DNA from: Centrapalus pauciflorus | Taxonomy: Eukaryota > Streptophyta > Magnoliopsida > Asterales > Asteraceae | Assembly: GCA_020465985.1 (NCBI GenBank) | Contig: JAANYP010006658.1 | Coordinates: 62,001-126,000 of the forward strand | DNA: 64,000 bases | Direction of reading: 5' to 3' | Shown: piece after piece, positions 37,301-49,500 of the stretch | Numbering within the stretch: the first letter of the stretch is position 1 | Layout: every line of letters starts with the position of its first letter | Notes under the pieces: model-generated | Databases searched by the model: none | What the model was told of the DNA's origin: nothing | The model's input: only the letters and a program-made list of their open reading frames with translations | Translations under genes and position numbers: made by a program

Positions 37301-38403
37301 AGGACCCGGACTTTTGGAATAAAAATCAGATTTTTGAGACAACTTTAGTATTATGAAAAGACATTTAATGATGGGTTCTTGGACTTAATAACAACCCGAA
37401 CCTTGGGTTTTATATATGAATTCCAGATGGCGAATCCGAAGATTTAACACTTTAATTTATGAATACTTGATGAAAACTATTAATGAACATACATTGATGA
37501 TATGTCTCCTATGTAAATGTAACAGGTCCCTTGTGGTGTTGTTTAACACACAGTGGGGTACTTTATGATTCTGGTTGAAAGTCCGAGAAGAAATAAAATA
37601 ATTTGAAGTTGATTAATGCACCCACTGTGAGTACTTAGGATTGTATATGTTTACATTTGTTTTATGCTAGCAATTGTTCATTGAGGCATGTTGTTTCACT
37701 TTCGTTTGACACTCTACTAACTTGCGTTATTTTGATGCACATTGTTACTTGCTACATGTTATTACATGGTCCATGTTCTTTGTTGTGCATCATGCGATGG
37801 GCTTTCGATCTATATTTGGTAAATCGATGCTACAGAGGCTATTTGACCTGGAGCTGATCCCTCTGAGGTCCTGATGGGCAGGTGTAGCATCCCCGATGGT
37901 AATTTTAGCCTCATTTGAATGTGTTATTCCGTGCAATAGCACGATGGAGCTGCGGCTCGTTTCCGTACTTCGTGTACGAAGAGAGTATACAGCATTTGTC
38001 GCCGGTGTTACTCTTGTGTGCTGCATAAAGACTTGTAAAATATATAATCTGTGTACTCACTAAGCTTTGCTTATCCCGTAGTAGTTTACATTTTTCAGAA
38101 AAGGGAAAATCCGCTACTGGACCTTCTAGCTAGGTCAATTATTGAAGTTTGAGAATTTCTTTTACTTAATCGGTAAATGAATAAAAGGAGATTCCAATGA
38201 AAATTCTTGGGTTGGTTGTAATAAATTATTGAGTATGTAGACCTAGACTGGAACCTTGTAGCACCTTAGGGTGTTTGACTTTTATTTTTAATTATGTACT
38301 TTCAATTTCTAGTATTGTACTAAGTATTCTGATCGACAATGTATCATGTGTTGTAATTAATCCTGGGTGATGTAATGATGGTTATGTTGGCAAGGGTATC
38401 ACA

Positions 38404-39054
38404 ACAATCACTAACTCATCCCTAAATAACGCTTAAAATATATTTATTTTTTTGAGTTCTCACGCGGCCGTGTAAGATTTTTGACGCGATGTTGTAGCAG
38501 TCTCCTTACATGGTGGTGTAGAATTTCTACAAGATGGTGTGACTGCAACCCACGCGGCCGCGTAAGCATGACCCATGTGGGCGCGTAGCCTAAGCAACCT
38601 ACGCAGCCGCGTAAACAAAACCCACGCTGGCGCGTAGACCAAGCTCTACACCACCCTGTAGCTTGTTACACGGCCTTGTAGACGAATGCCTACGCTGCCG
38701 CGTAGCTAAGCCTATGCGGCCGCGTAAACTGACTTCCAGCAACTTACACTCTGTTTTTTGACAGCATCGTCAAAACACCTTAAAACTCGATTTTTCACTC
38801 CAAAATTCAATTTTGAACATCTTAAAACACTGAATTTGGATGGGAAACCCTTTACAATTCATATGTAAGAATCACTTATCAGTATAACACATTAACCCAT
38901 AAATTGGATCTCAAACTTACCTGAACTCTGAAGAACAAGGTGATGATGAATATGACACTTGCAACTCAATACCATTTTGAAATTCTTGCTTGATGATGCT
39001 TGCTACTGCTGGAACTCAATTACACGCACACACACCCCTTGAAGTTTCTGGATT
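38404..39054 (-). repeat. Partial gypsy LTR (LTR-5) with palindrome array
   Basis: On the minus strand it has a leader, a donor-like TTCAG|GTAAGTTTG (about 38921), then an array of ACGCGGCCGCGTA-type motifs (38460-38735). It joins gypsy-4 RNase H coding sequence near 39055 without a clean TG terminus, so its upstream part is missing. No gene is supported; the reading frame across the array is a by-product of the repeat. Confidence 0.5.
38460..38735 (-). repeat. Array of TACGCGGCCGCGTA-type palindromes
   Basis: About nine imperfect copies (for example CACGCGGCCGCGTAAG, CTACGCAGCCGCGTAA, CTACGCTGCCGCGTAG, CTATGCGGCCGCGTAA) are spaced 20-40 bp apart. Each contains a NotI-like GCGGCCGC or a one-base variant. 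The array is GC-rich in an AT-rich neighbourhood. Confidence 0.85.
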
Positions 39055-39222
39055 TGGAATGCGCTCTTCTGCTCCTCAGCCCACACAAATGGCACTGACT
39101 GACGCGTCAACATCGTCAAGGGCACGACAATCTGCGAAAAATTCTCTATGAACCGCCTATAATATCCAGCTAAACCCAAGAAACCCCGAACTTCAGACAC
39201 AGACGTGGGCTGACCCCAACTC
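39055..39222 (-). pseudogene. gypsy-4 fragment: end of reverse transcriptase to start of RNase H
   Basis: The minus strand encodes TSVSEVRGFLGLAGYYRRF and VPFVWAEEQKSAFQ, the connection between RT and RNase H of gypsy polyproteins. It continues directly from ...VDPTKIEAI at 41690 once the solo LTR (39228-41684) and one ATAAT are removed. It stops near 39055 where LTR-5 sequence begins. The rest of RNase H and integrase is gone. Confidence 0.82.
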
Positions 39223-39227
39223 ATAAT

Positions 39228-41684
39228 TGTGAGACCCTCTGATTTCTCAAAGGTCTCAAGTCAAGGCCCAGTAGCAACGCAATATCAATTATAAAACTAA
39301 GATAAAATTAACAGTGCAGAATTAAAGTTAATTACAATCAGAGACAAAAGACTAAATATAAGGTACAGACTTCTAGACTATTTCATCAAAGCACAAATGT
39401 AAACTAGCCCAAACCCCAAAGCTCTATCTTTAATCAAGTACCAAGGTATTGGAACAGGTTCTAATGCACTTCAAGCTCTTTCAAGTCCTGATCTATGAAC
39501 TAGGTCCAGCCAATTCTTTGCCTTTACCTGAAAAATAATGCAACAACGGGGTAAGCTTATTTGCTTAGTGAGAATGTAGAATTTCACATTTAACATGCAA
39601 TTATGAACGCGGAAGCACATGCACTGCACTCGGCTCATGCACGGCTCAGCTCTATATGCACTGCACTAGGCTCATGCACAGCTCAATCTCGAAGGGACAT
39701 TGGCCAATTATGCTCTTTTGATGCGCGACTTTGCTCAGCTCCCAGTTATAAAACTGTTGTTGCTCTTGAGACTTTTAGACAAATTCATAAGGAATGCTCG
39801 GATGATGATAAATCCATACACACGCATCATTAGTGGGGATCAGCCACGTACTGGGCTAGCTACCAGTAAAAGCTCTATATGGATATCATCGGAATGCTCA
39901 GCTCTAGCTACCCTCTGTGCTTTCATCACGTAAATCAGCACATCATAAGCCTAACATTAACCCAACACTGAGCAATAGTGATGGTGTTAAGCTTAACAAT
40001 CAAATGACTCGTCAAAGAATCGAATCTAGAAGAAGAAATACTCAGCTCAACAAATCATAGTAAATATACTATGACAATATATCAATAAGCTCAAGATCAG
40101 AATGTCAAATAAATCAGAATAAAGCAACAAAAGTCTCAATTCACATAATATGCAGTTAAAGTGAAATCTACAACTCACAGTTATTGGTTATTTGCACTTG
40201 CACTTTCTGGCTCTGGCTTTATTGCTCACAATCTGTAGTGGATTAGAACCACTATCTGACTTATGTCAGACTTTCAGATGCTCGCTATTTTGCTTGTTGC
40301 TCAATCTGTTAATAATATCAATTTTGAATAGTGTATTCAGTATTCATTCTATTAATATGCTCAATATTCGTTCGTTGGTCTTTTAATTTCAAAATCTCAT
40401 ATCTTGATTATATGATCATTAATCTCATTAGAATCTTTCTTTCTTTCATTTGCTTATTTAATATTCTATAAAAATCAATGTATATATATATACATATATT
40501 ATCATATTTAATCTTTAAGCTAATTATTTTGTTACTTTATGTGTTGTTCATGTATTTTATTCAAGATATTCAAATTTAGGAAGTGGGTTTCGAATTTATA
40601 TATATAAATTGGAACATAAATCATTAAATTCGAACAAAGGTATTAAAGTATATATCTAAATTTGAATATGTTATCTAAGTTCAAAAATCATAGAATAAAA
40701 TATAGGTTATATTCAATATTTTTGCATTTAATGAATGGAGGTTTCGAATTTAGTACTTTAAATTTGATTCAGGGATATTAAATTCGAAAGTATCCAATCT
40801 TTAACTAAATTCGAAGGTTATATGTTTAAATATAGGGTCAAATTCGAAAATGACTGAGTAAATTCGAATTATATATATTTCGAATTTATTCAACAAATTC
40901 GACTTTATTTTACTAAATTCGAAATTATAGCTTCGAATATAATACTAAATTTGATCCTAGTTTCGACTTTATAATCAAATTCGAACGATAATTCGAATTT
41001 AGCTAAAAAATCATATTTGTTCCATGCATTTCGAGTTTGTTCTTGATATCTCGAATTTGTTCATCTTTTACAATTTTAATCTTACATTTTTAAGCCTAAA
41101 ATCATATATATACTAAATATTACGCCTAGATTCAATTATATTAAACATATTCTAGTTAAAATAAAGTTAAACTAGCTTTAAATCACGTGAAAATGATAGA
41201 TTCGAATTTATATCTTCAAAAACCGTAAATATATAAACTTTAAACGTAAATTCTTACCTTGAATTCGTACGTAATCGAACATGCGACGGTATAATCTTGT
41301 AGTATTCTCCGAGATCTTTCCGATGACGTATAAATCTTGATAGTCGGACGATCGGTTTGGGAGAAATCTTAGAGAGAGAGTAGGGAGAGAAAATCTAGAG
41401 AGAGAGGAAGTTAGAGAGAGAGAGTAAAATCAGATTTTATGACCTAAATTCCGTTTATATACTTCAAGTAGTTATGTTTGCTGCTTAACCCGCTATTACT
41501 TTCGTATCTTATATCTCTCTTATTTAATTATCTTTAATAACTTATTAATTCATAATTTAAATATTTATATAATTTAATTAAATATTTCAATACTTAATTA
41601 AATTATAATTCAAATAATGTAATAAAAGTACATTATTGGTTCGATAATCAGATAATAAATTGGGCTAAAAGTTGGGTTGTTACA
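39228..41684 (-). repeat. Solo LTR (2457 bp), minus strand, inserted in gypsy-4
   Basis: On the minus strand it starts TGTAACAACCC (41684) and ends GGGTCTCACA (39228). The target duplication ATAAT is perfect (39223-39227 and 41685-41689), and the gypsy-4 reading frame continues across it. Its first 1.1 kb aligns with the gypsy-1 LTR, including an AATTCGAATT array (about 40565-41050). Its end resembles the gypsy-1/2 LTR end but is diverged. It has a donor-like AAG|GTAAGAA at 41257 and an acceptor-like TTTTTCAG ending at 39528 (minus). A second array (GCACTCGGCTCATGCAC type) is at 39605-39690. Confidence 0.88.
40565..41050 (-). repeat. AATTCGAATT-type palindrome array in the minus solo LTR
   Basis: About fifteen ATTCGAAT-like words over 485 bp, the counterpart of 3350-3725 in gypsy-1. 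Confidence 0.8.
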
Positions 41685-41689
41685 ATAAT

Positions 41690-42638
41690 AGCCTCGATCT
41701 TCGTCGGATCTACCTTCACCCCCTCACTCGTCACCACGTGCCCTAAGAACTGTACCTCTCAAAGCCAGAACTCACACTTCAAAAACTTGGTGTATAGCCT
41801 CTCTCTCTACAAGGTGCTCAAAGCCTCTCTCAGATGCTGGCCGTGTTCCTCGCTGCTCCTCGAATAGATCAAAATGTCATCAATAAATACGATCACAAAT
41901 CGGTAGAGCATCGACCTGCAGACCCAATTCATCAGGTTCATAAATGTTGCTGGATCGTTAGTCAGCCCGAACGACATGACTAGGAAATCATAATGGCCAT
42001 ATCTGGTCCTAAATGCCGTCTTTGGCACCTCCTCATTTCTAACTCGCAGCTGATGATACCCAACACACAGATCAATCTTGCAGAAGTAACTCGCCCCCTG
42101 AAGCTTATCTTACAGGTCATCAATCCTCGGCAAAGGATAACGGTTCTTCCCCGTTACCCTATTAACCTCTCTATAATCTATACACAAACGCATCGTCCCG
42201 TCCTTCTTCTTCACAAATAACACTAGGGGCTCCCCACGGAGAAGAACTAGGACGAATAAACCCTTATCTAGCAGATCCTGCAGCTGAGTCATAAACTCAC
42301 GTATCTCGGTAGGCGCCAATCGATAAGGCGTGCGCGCAATAGGCATTGCTCCGGGAACCAGGTCGATCCTGAACTCGACCTGTCGATCAGGCGGAAGCCT
42401 TGACAACTCATTAGGGAATACGTCTGGGAAATCTCTGACCAATGGCACGTCGCCGACCTCCCTCTTGTCCTTCTTCGCATCCACCACGTAAGCTAAATAG
42501 GTGGCACATCCCTTCGCCATATATGTCCTTGCCTGCGTCATCGAAACAATACTCACATCTCCTCGACGCCTCTCCCCGTACACGGTCGCTGAATCTGACT
42601 CTGAAATAGGGATTCGATTAATCTTTTTAGAACAGAAG
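41690..42638 (-). pseudogene. gypsy-4 fragment: protease end and reverse transcriptase
   Basis: The minus strand continues from the gypsy-2 insertion point with CSKKINRIPISES, then VEFRIDLVPGAMPIA, FVKKKDGTMRLCIDYREVN, KTAFRTRYGHYDFLVM and the RT catalytic box VIVFIDDILIYS (about 41880). Stops occur after PRIDDL (about 42110) and in CEFWL* (about 41772). In this copy CEFWL-EVQFLGHVV is uninterrupted, so it lacks the 92-bp insertion seen in gypsy-2. It joins 52462-53998 upstream and 39055-39222 downstream. Confidence 0.85.
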
Positions 42639-45091
42639 TGTAACAACCTAACTTTTGATCAATTATGTAATGTTTATTTTGAGATAATAATATAATTTTT
42701 TGTTATATTATTTGTATTTGCAAATATTGATTAAGATAAAAATATATTAAGTAAATATAATTTTATATTATATTTATGATATAATTAAATTGAGTAAAAT
42801 AAAAGAGATGTATTATACAAAAATAGAAGTGGGTTAAAATTAAATAGAGTTTATATACCCAAATAAATGATCATTAAGATCATTTACACAAAATTAACTC
42901 TCTCTCTCTAACCTCTCTCTAAAACCTACGGATTTCTCACAAATCCATCAAAAAGCTCTATGAAATTTGCATTTAATTGAAGATTGATAAAAGAAGAAGT
43001 TACAATTATCATCAAACAGTTGGAATCTACAAGATTTGAGGTAATTTTGAGTTATATTTCAAAAATTATAGAAGTTTGGTTCGGTTTTGATAAAAACCGA
43101 AACCAAAGACTTAAAAATCATGAATTTTTATGTTGCATGTATAAAATTTTAGTAGATTTTGATGAGTTTAAGTTATTAGATGTAATAGAAATAAAATTTA
43201 TGGGTTGGATCATTCAATTAAATTAAAATCGGAATTTTTTTAAATATTATTGTGTTCTTGATAAAAATGGTTATTCTTGGATGATCTTGATGAGTTTATA
43301 GTGTTTTTGATAAGGAAAAGTATATAAAATCAACCCAAATATGATGAAGTATCAAAATATTACATTGCATGTTACTAAAAAGTGTTTTTGGGAATTTATA
43401 TGAAAAATCCGTATGAATATAACCAAGAACATGAAGAACATTTCTGGGAAAATTACTAAGTGTGGGATCCGAATTCGGGTAGGACCGAATTCGGATGATG
43501 CTACATTTCGGACCTAAACTTCGGTTCGGATGTCAAGCTATTTTCAGACACATAATAATTCGGATATATCATGTCCGAATTCGGATGGTGGTATGATCTG
43601 AAATTCGGTTTTTACTTCAATGACTTTCATTCGGTTTTGATTCCAATTCGGATGATCCTTAGATCCGAATTCGGTTCAATTCGGTCCTTGACCCTATTTC
43701 GGATGAAGCCTATTCCGGTCGGCCCGGTCCAGATGACTAAATGGTCCGAATCCGGGTGACTAAATAGACCGAATCCGGATGACCAATCCGGGTGTGTCCG
43801 AATTCCGGATGATCCGAATTCAATGATCCGAATCTGGGCTAATCTGAATTCCATATATTTTGATATTTTAATTAAATAAATGAAAGATTAATGAGTGATC
43901 GGTTACCAGAATCAGATAGAATTAAAGATCTAATGACCAAAAGATGATGAAATTCCATGATAATGATGATGATATTGACATGAGATTTATATTATATGAC
44001 TCTGGACAGGTTCAGTTAATATCTGAACAAAGATTTAAAGACTTAAAGACTTAAAAGCGGGTCAGAGAATTGATTGACAGATTACAGATTGACAAAGATA
44101 AAATCCTGAGATAACTCAGGTGGCAGATTTTTATATCTGTTTGATAAAGATCCAGACCTGTGAGTTATAGATATTCAGATTGAACATGCATAAATTCCGG
44201 TTGAGATATATTGTTGATGTAGATTTATTGACATTCATTTATCAGCTGAATTGAGACCTGTGCACACCATGGATGGGTGTTGCCCAGTGGATCATGATAG
44301 CTATTTGATTATCATTTCATACTGCATTTAAGACTTCTTCATATATTGCTTTATGATTCATTGCTATCATGACTTCTATGACTTAAGCTTTCATTATTTG
44401 ATCAGACACTTGATAGATTTATTCAGCTTGACTAGCCTTGATGGTCTATTGTTCTAGACCTGGCTTTTTCACCAGTTCTTATGAACTTGGTAATGACCTT
44501 CGATGTTCCGCCATATTGACTTACTGGTAGCTAGCCCAGTATGTGGCTGATCCCCATGATTTAAGCGTGAGTGTGGCCTGAACATCATCCGATTCTATGA
44601 TTCTATATCTCAATCATGAGGGCTGTAGCGGCAACCAAGACATATCACGCTAAGACTTATGATCCGCTTGACACGCATGTTGATATTGAAAATCTATAAA
44701 CTCACTAAGCTTTGCTTACAGATGTTGCATTAATATTTTACAGGAAAAGCCAAAGGAAAATCACCTGCAGGACCTAGTACTTAGGTCATTCAAGATCCAA
44801 GTTTTGAAGCTTTCTTAGACCACTACTCAACAAACTTTCTGATACTGATTGGAAGACAGCAAATGTGGTGGTTCTGGGTAGACTTGATGTGATGTATGAT
44901 GTTATGACTAGATTAGATGTTACCCTTTTATAACTTTATTTTGAAATATGTAAACTTAAATCCTAATCTGTAATGTACATGTAATTTTATTTTTCCGCAA
45001 TTTAATTACCCTATCTTAGTATGATTGATATTGTGTTGCATGAATTGGGACCTAGACTCTGAGAACTGACCCGGAAGGGGAGGTTTTCACA
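42639..45091 (+). repeat. 5' LTR of gypsy-2 (2453 bp)
   Basis: TGTAACAACC...TTTTCACA. In order: short U3, (CT)n leader (42898-42925), donor-like GAG|GTAATT (43041), TCCGAATTCGGAT array (43465-43860), ACTCACTAAGC (about 44702), acceptor-like TTTTACAG ending at 44743, U5 and the LTR end. The small ORF at 42984-43226 recurs in the right LTR but has no recognisable product. Confidence 0.93.
43465..43860 (+). repeat. TCCGAATTCGGAT palindrome array (gypsy-2 5' LTR)
   Basis: About twenty copies of CCGAATTCGG or variants such as CCGAATCCGGAT and TCCGAATTCCGGAT over 395 bp. The right LTR has the same array at 50830-51225. Confidence 0.85.
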
Positions 45092-45094
45092 GGA

Positions 45095-45106
45095 TGGTAT
45101 CAGAGC
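45095..45106 (+). other. Primer binding site of gypsy-2
   Basis: TGGTATCAGAGC, three bases after the LTR, is complementary to the 3' end of initiator Met tRNA. Confidence 0.9.
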
Positions 45107-45290
45107 CCTAGTTTGAGTGAATCAAGTATTACGTGAGTATACTTGGTCTCAAACTGAAGCAATACATATGTATCAATCATTTAGGAGGATTGAACTGAGA
45201 TAGGATGTACAGACTGTTAGGATGGGAAAAAGGGTACATAGATCTAAGTCTATAAACTGATAGTTAATTGATTTTAATTTTCAGTAGAAG

Positions 45291-46500
45291 ATGTCAGGAT
45301 CAGGATCAGGTGATATTCCCAGCAACATGAACCCACAACAAATGTTTGAAATGATGCAACAATTATTAGCCCAACACTCAGAACAACAGAACAAAATAAT
45401 GCAAGAACAGTTTCAGGCCAGAGATGAGGCCGAAGCTAAAAGACGTGAAGAAAAGAAAAATAAGAGAAAAGAAAAGCAAGTCCAGACTAATGAATCTGAT
45501 TCTGATAAATCTAATCCAGAAACTCAAACTGCTCAGCCAAAAGGCTGTAAATTTAAAGATTTCAAAGCGAGCGGTGCCCTGAATTTTGAGGGTACAGTGA
45601 ATCCAATTCAAGCGATGGATTGGATCAGTCATACTGAAGAGATCTTTAGAATCTCTGACTGCTTAGATTCAAAGAAAGTGAGTTATGCGTCTGCGTTGTT
45701 TGTCGGCGCTGCCCGTGCTTGGTGGAAGACTCAGAGGAGCATATATGGAGAAGAGGTGATTCAGACTTTGGAATGGGATCAGTTTCTCGATATGTTTAAC
45801 GCAAAGTACTGCCCGATTGACCAACAAGATAAGATGGAAGTACAACTGACGCAGCTGACTCAGGGAACGAAGACAGTTGACGAATACGAACACGAGTTTT
45901 CACGACTATGTGGTTACTCCTCATACCAAGTTGCTACTGAAGAAAGAAAGATGAATAGATTCCGTGTAGGACTCAATCCTAGATACAGACATCCGATGAG
46001 CGTGATCAAATACAAGAGTTATTTGAAAATGGTAGAAGCAGCCAGACAGATTGAGAGAGGATATCTAGAGTACGGCGATCAGCTATACGCTCCAACGACT
46101 AACCCAATGAATCCGTCTCCTCTGAAGAAACAAAGATTTGGCAGATTTTACAGCCAACTAAGTCGCAATCTCAGCAATCCCATCAGCATAGTTCACAGCA
46201 GAAAGCACAAGTTTACTCCCTCATGAACGAACCACGATTCTCCAAGCGATGCAGAAGATCACACATGGGATTGTGCAATCCAGATGATGTCACTTGCTTT
46301 GCGTGCAACATGATCGGTCACAGTAGTGAAGAATGTCCACAGCAGGGACGTGGATGCGCAAAATGTGGGAAAAGAGGACATTTCATGTATCAATGTCGTA
46401 GCGGATCGCGTTATCAGCCACAGTCATCAGCTGGAGGATCTACAGTTAAGAGTTCTGCTGCTACGCCGACTGCAAAGACTCGAGCTTTCCAAATAACAGC
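45291..46500 (+). pseudogene. gag: gag of gypsy-2, one frameshift
   Basis: The ATG at 45291 follows the leader (MSGSGSGDIPSNMNPQQMF). A charged Lys/Glu-rich N-terminus leads to the capsid domain (NFEGTVNPIQAMDWISHTEE, AWWKTQRSIYGEE, LTQLTQGTKTVDEYEHEF). A frameshift between about 46130 and 46170 moves the rest into another frame, which carries two CCHC knuckles (CFACNMIGHSSEEC and CAKCGKRGHFMYQC, 46295-46395). Protease follows in that same frame without a stop, so gag and pol were one polyprotein. It would assemble the virus-like particle. Confidence 0.88.
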
Positions 46501-49500
46501 CGAGGAAGCAAAAGAAACACCTGACGTAGTTACCGGTATGTTCCTGCTTAACTCGATTCCGGCTCATGTATTATTTGATTCTGGCGCAAGTCGTTCTTTC
46601 ATATCAACCTCTTTTGCACGACAATTATGTAAGTCTCCATCAAAGCTTCCCGTGATACTAGATATTGAGACAGCCAGTAGCAATTTTGTTATGGCTGATT
46701 CTGTTTATCGAAACTGCACACTACTTGTTGATAATATCGTATTCAATCTCGACCTCATCCCGATTCCGTTGAAAGATTTTGATGTCATCATCGGCATGGA
46801 TTGGCTAATGAATAACGAGGCTACAATTATTTGCAACCGGCGAGTCATTAGAATCAAGTCTTCAGACGGCCGAGTATTGGAGATCAAGGGCGAGAAGAGG
46901 AAAGGTGCACATTGTTTCATATCTATAGAAAAAGCTCAGAAATACTTGTCTAGAGGTCACGAATCTTATATCTGTTATGTTTCATCTGAATCTAACTCTG
47001 AAGCTCAAAAGAAATCCTTATCTGATATTCCTATCGTCTCTGAGTTCCCAGACGTATTCCCTGACGATATTTCCGGAGTGCCACCGGAACGTCAAATCGA
47101 GTTCAGTATTGACTTGGTTCCTGGTGCGGCTCCTATCGCAAAACCTCCATACAGACTTGCACCTGCAGAGATGCAGGAAATGTCAAAATAGTTGCAAGAG
47201 CTGTTAGAAAAGGGGTTTATCCGACCGAGTTCTTCTCCGTGGGGTGCACCTGTTCTATTTGTTAAAAAGAAAGACGGAACCTTCCGTATGTGCATCGACT
47301 ACCGCGAGTTGAACAAGGTTACCATAAAGAATAAATATCCTTTACCCAGGATCGATGATCTGTTTGATCAGCTACAAGGAGCCAGCTACTTATCGAAAAT
47401 CGATCTTCGTTCTGGGTATCATCAACTGAAAGTTAGAGATGAGGATATTCCAAAGACAGCTTTCCGTACAAGATACGGTCATTACGAATTTCTCGTAATG
47501 CCTTTCGGACTGACAAATGCACCAGCGGCATTCATGGATCTCACGAATCGCGTGTGCAGACCAATGTTGGATAAATCAGTTATCGTGTTCATAGACGATA
47601 TTCTGATTTACTCCAAAACGGAGGGTGATCATTCCGTTCATCTGCGACAATTGCTAGAGTTACTGAGAAAAGAAAGACTCTACGCAAAGTTTTTTAAGTG
47701 CGAATTCTGGCTCAGACAGGTATAATCTCTATTATATATGTCTTGAGCTGTTTCCTTAACTATTCTATGATTCACATCAGAACTTGAATTTCTATCTTGA
47801 TTATCTTATAGATTCAATTCCTTGGCCATGTTGTTTCTGGCGAAGGTATCTATGTCGATCCGTTTAAAGTCGAGGCTGTTGAGAAATGACAAACGCCTCG
47901 CAATGCCTCTGAAATAAGAAGTTTCCTTGGATTGGCCGGTTATTATCGGCGATTCATAAAGGACTTCTCAAAGATTGTTGTGCCACTTACAATGCTAACA
48001 CGAAAGAATACACCTTTCGTATGGGCCGATAAACAGCAAGAGGCATTTGAAACTCTGAAGCAGAAATTAATTCAAGCGCCAATCCTAGCCTTACCAGAGG
48101 GTAACGATGATTTTGTCGTTTACAGCGACGCATCTGGTATGGGTTTAGGATGTGTTCTTATGCAAAGGGGAAAAGTAATTGCCTACGCTTCAAGGCAATT
48201 AAAAGACTACGAGAAAAGTGCACCAACTCATGATCTTGAGTTGGCTGCCGTTACCTTTGCACTGAAGATCTGGCGTCACTATCTATATGGGACTCGGTGT
48301 CAGCTCTACACCGATCATAAGAGTCTCAAATACCTTTTCACTCAAAAAGATCTGAATATGAAACAACGTCGATCCTTGGAGCTTATCAAGGATTATGATT
48401 GCGAGATCTTATATCATCCCGGCAAAGCAAATGTTGTCGCGGATGCGTTGAGTAGAAAAGTATATCCAGAAAAGTGCTGTTATGCCCTAACTCCGGTTAT
48501 ATTCTCTTCTGATCTTATTGAAGACATCAAAGTTGCTCAAGCCGAGGCACTGAAAGAAGAGAATATTGATTCTGAAAATCTTAAAGGGCAGCTACAATTT
48601 CTAACTCTGAACCATTTGGGACTTCACTGTCTCCAGGGAAACCGAATCTGGATTCCTAAGTATGGTTCAATCCGTAGCACTCTTCTGTCTGAAGCTCATC
48701 AGTCCAAGTTATCTATTCATCCTGGCAGCTCAAAGATGTACTTTGATCTGAAAGCCGATTACTGGTGGCCAGGAATGAAGAAAGACATCGGTATGTGCGT
48801 TGAAAGCTGCAGAGTATGTCAGATGGTTAAGGCAGAACACCAGAAACCCTTCGGAGATATGCAACCACTACCAGTTCCCGAGTGGAAGTGGGAGCATATA
48901 ACAATGGACTTTGTCACGAAACTGCCGAAAACCAAAAGACAGCACGACTCCATCTGGGTAGTCGTGGACAGATTAACGAAATCAGCACATTTCATACCGA
49001 TGAAAGAAACTTATTCTCTCGATAGATTGGCGCAGATGTATATCACTGAAATTATTTCACGTCACGGTGTGCCAAAGTCTATCGTATCTGACCGTGATAG
49101 TCGCTTCACATCCAGATTCTGGCAAGCACTACAAGATGGGATGGGTACTCGGATTTCTATGAGTAATGCTTATCATCCAAATGCAGATGGCCAGAGTGAG
49201 CGTACTATCCTAACTCTCGAAGATATGCTTCGTGCCTGCATTCTTGATTTAGGTGGTAACTGGGATGACCACTTGCCGTTGGTCGAATTCTCGTACAATA
49301 ACAGTTATCATTCTACGATCAAGATGGCTCCTTTTAAAGCTTTGTACGGAAGAAAGTGCAGAACTCCTACCTGTTGGCGCGAAACAGGTGAATCGCCAAT
49401 AGCAGGACCTGCCCTTCTACAGTTGACTCATGAAAAGATTCAACTCGTTAGAAGGAATATTCTTGAAGCTCAAAGCAGGCAGAAGTCATATTATGATAAT

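Noticed and set aside
38460..38735. CRISPR-like array
   Set aside because: Repeats are short degenerate palindromes without constant length or unique spacers, inside a plant LTR.
42984..43226. 80-codon frame repeated in both gypsy-2 LTRs (also 50346-50588)
   Set aside because: Repetition is explained by the LTR pair. It overlaps the donor-like site in the leader and has no motif; it is kept only as a possible upstream ORF.
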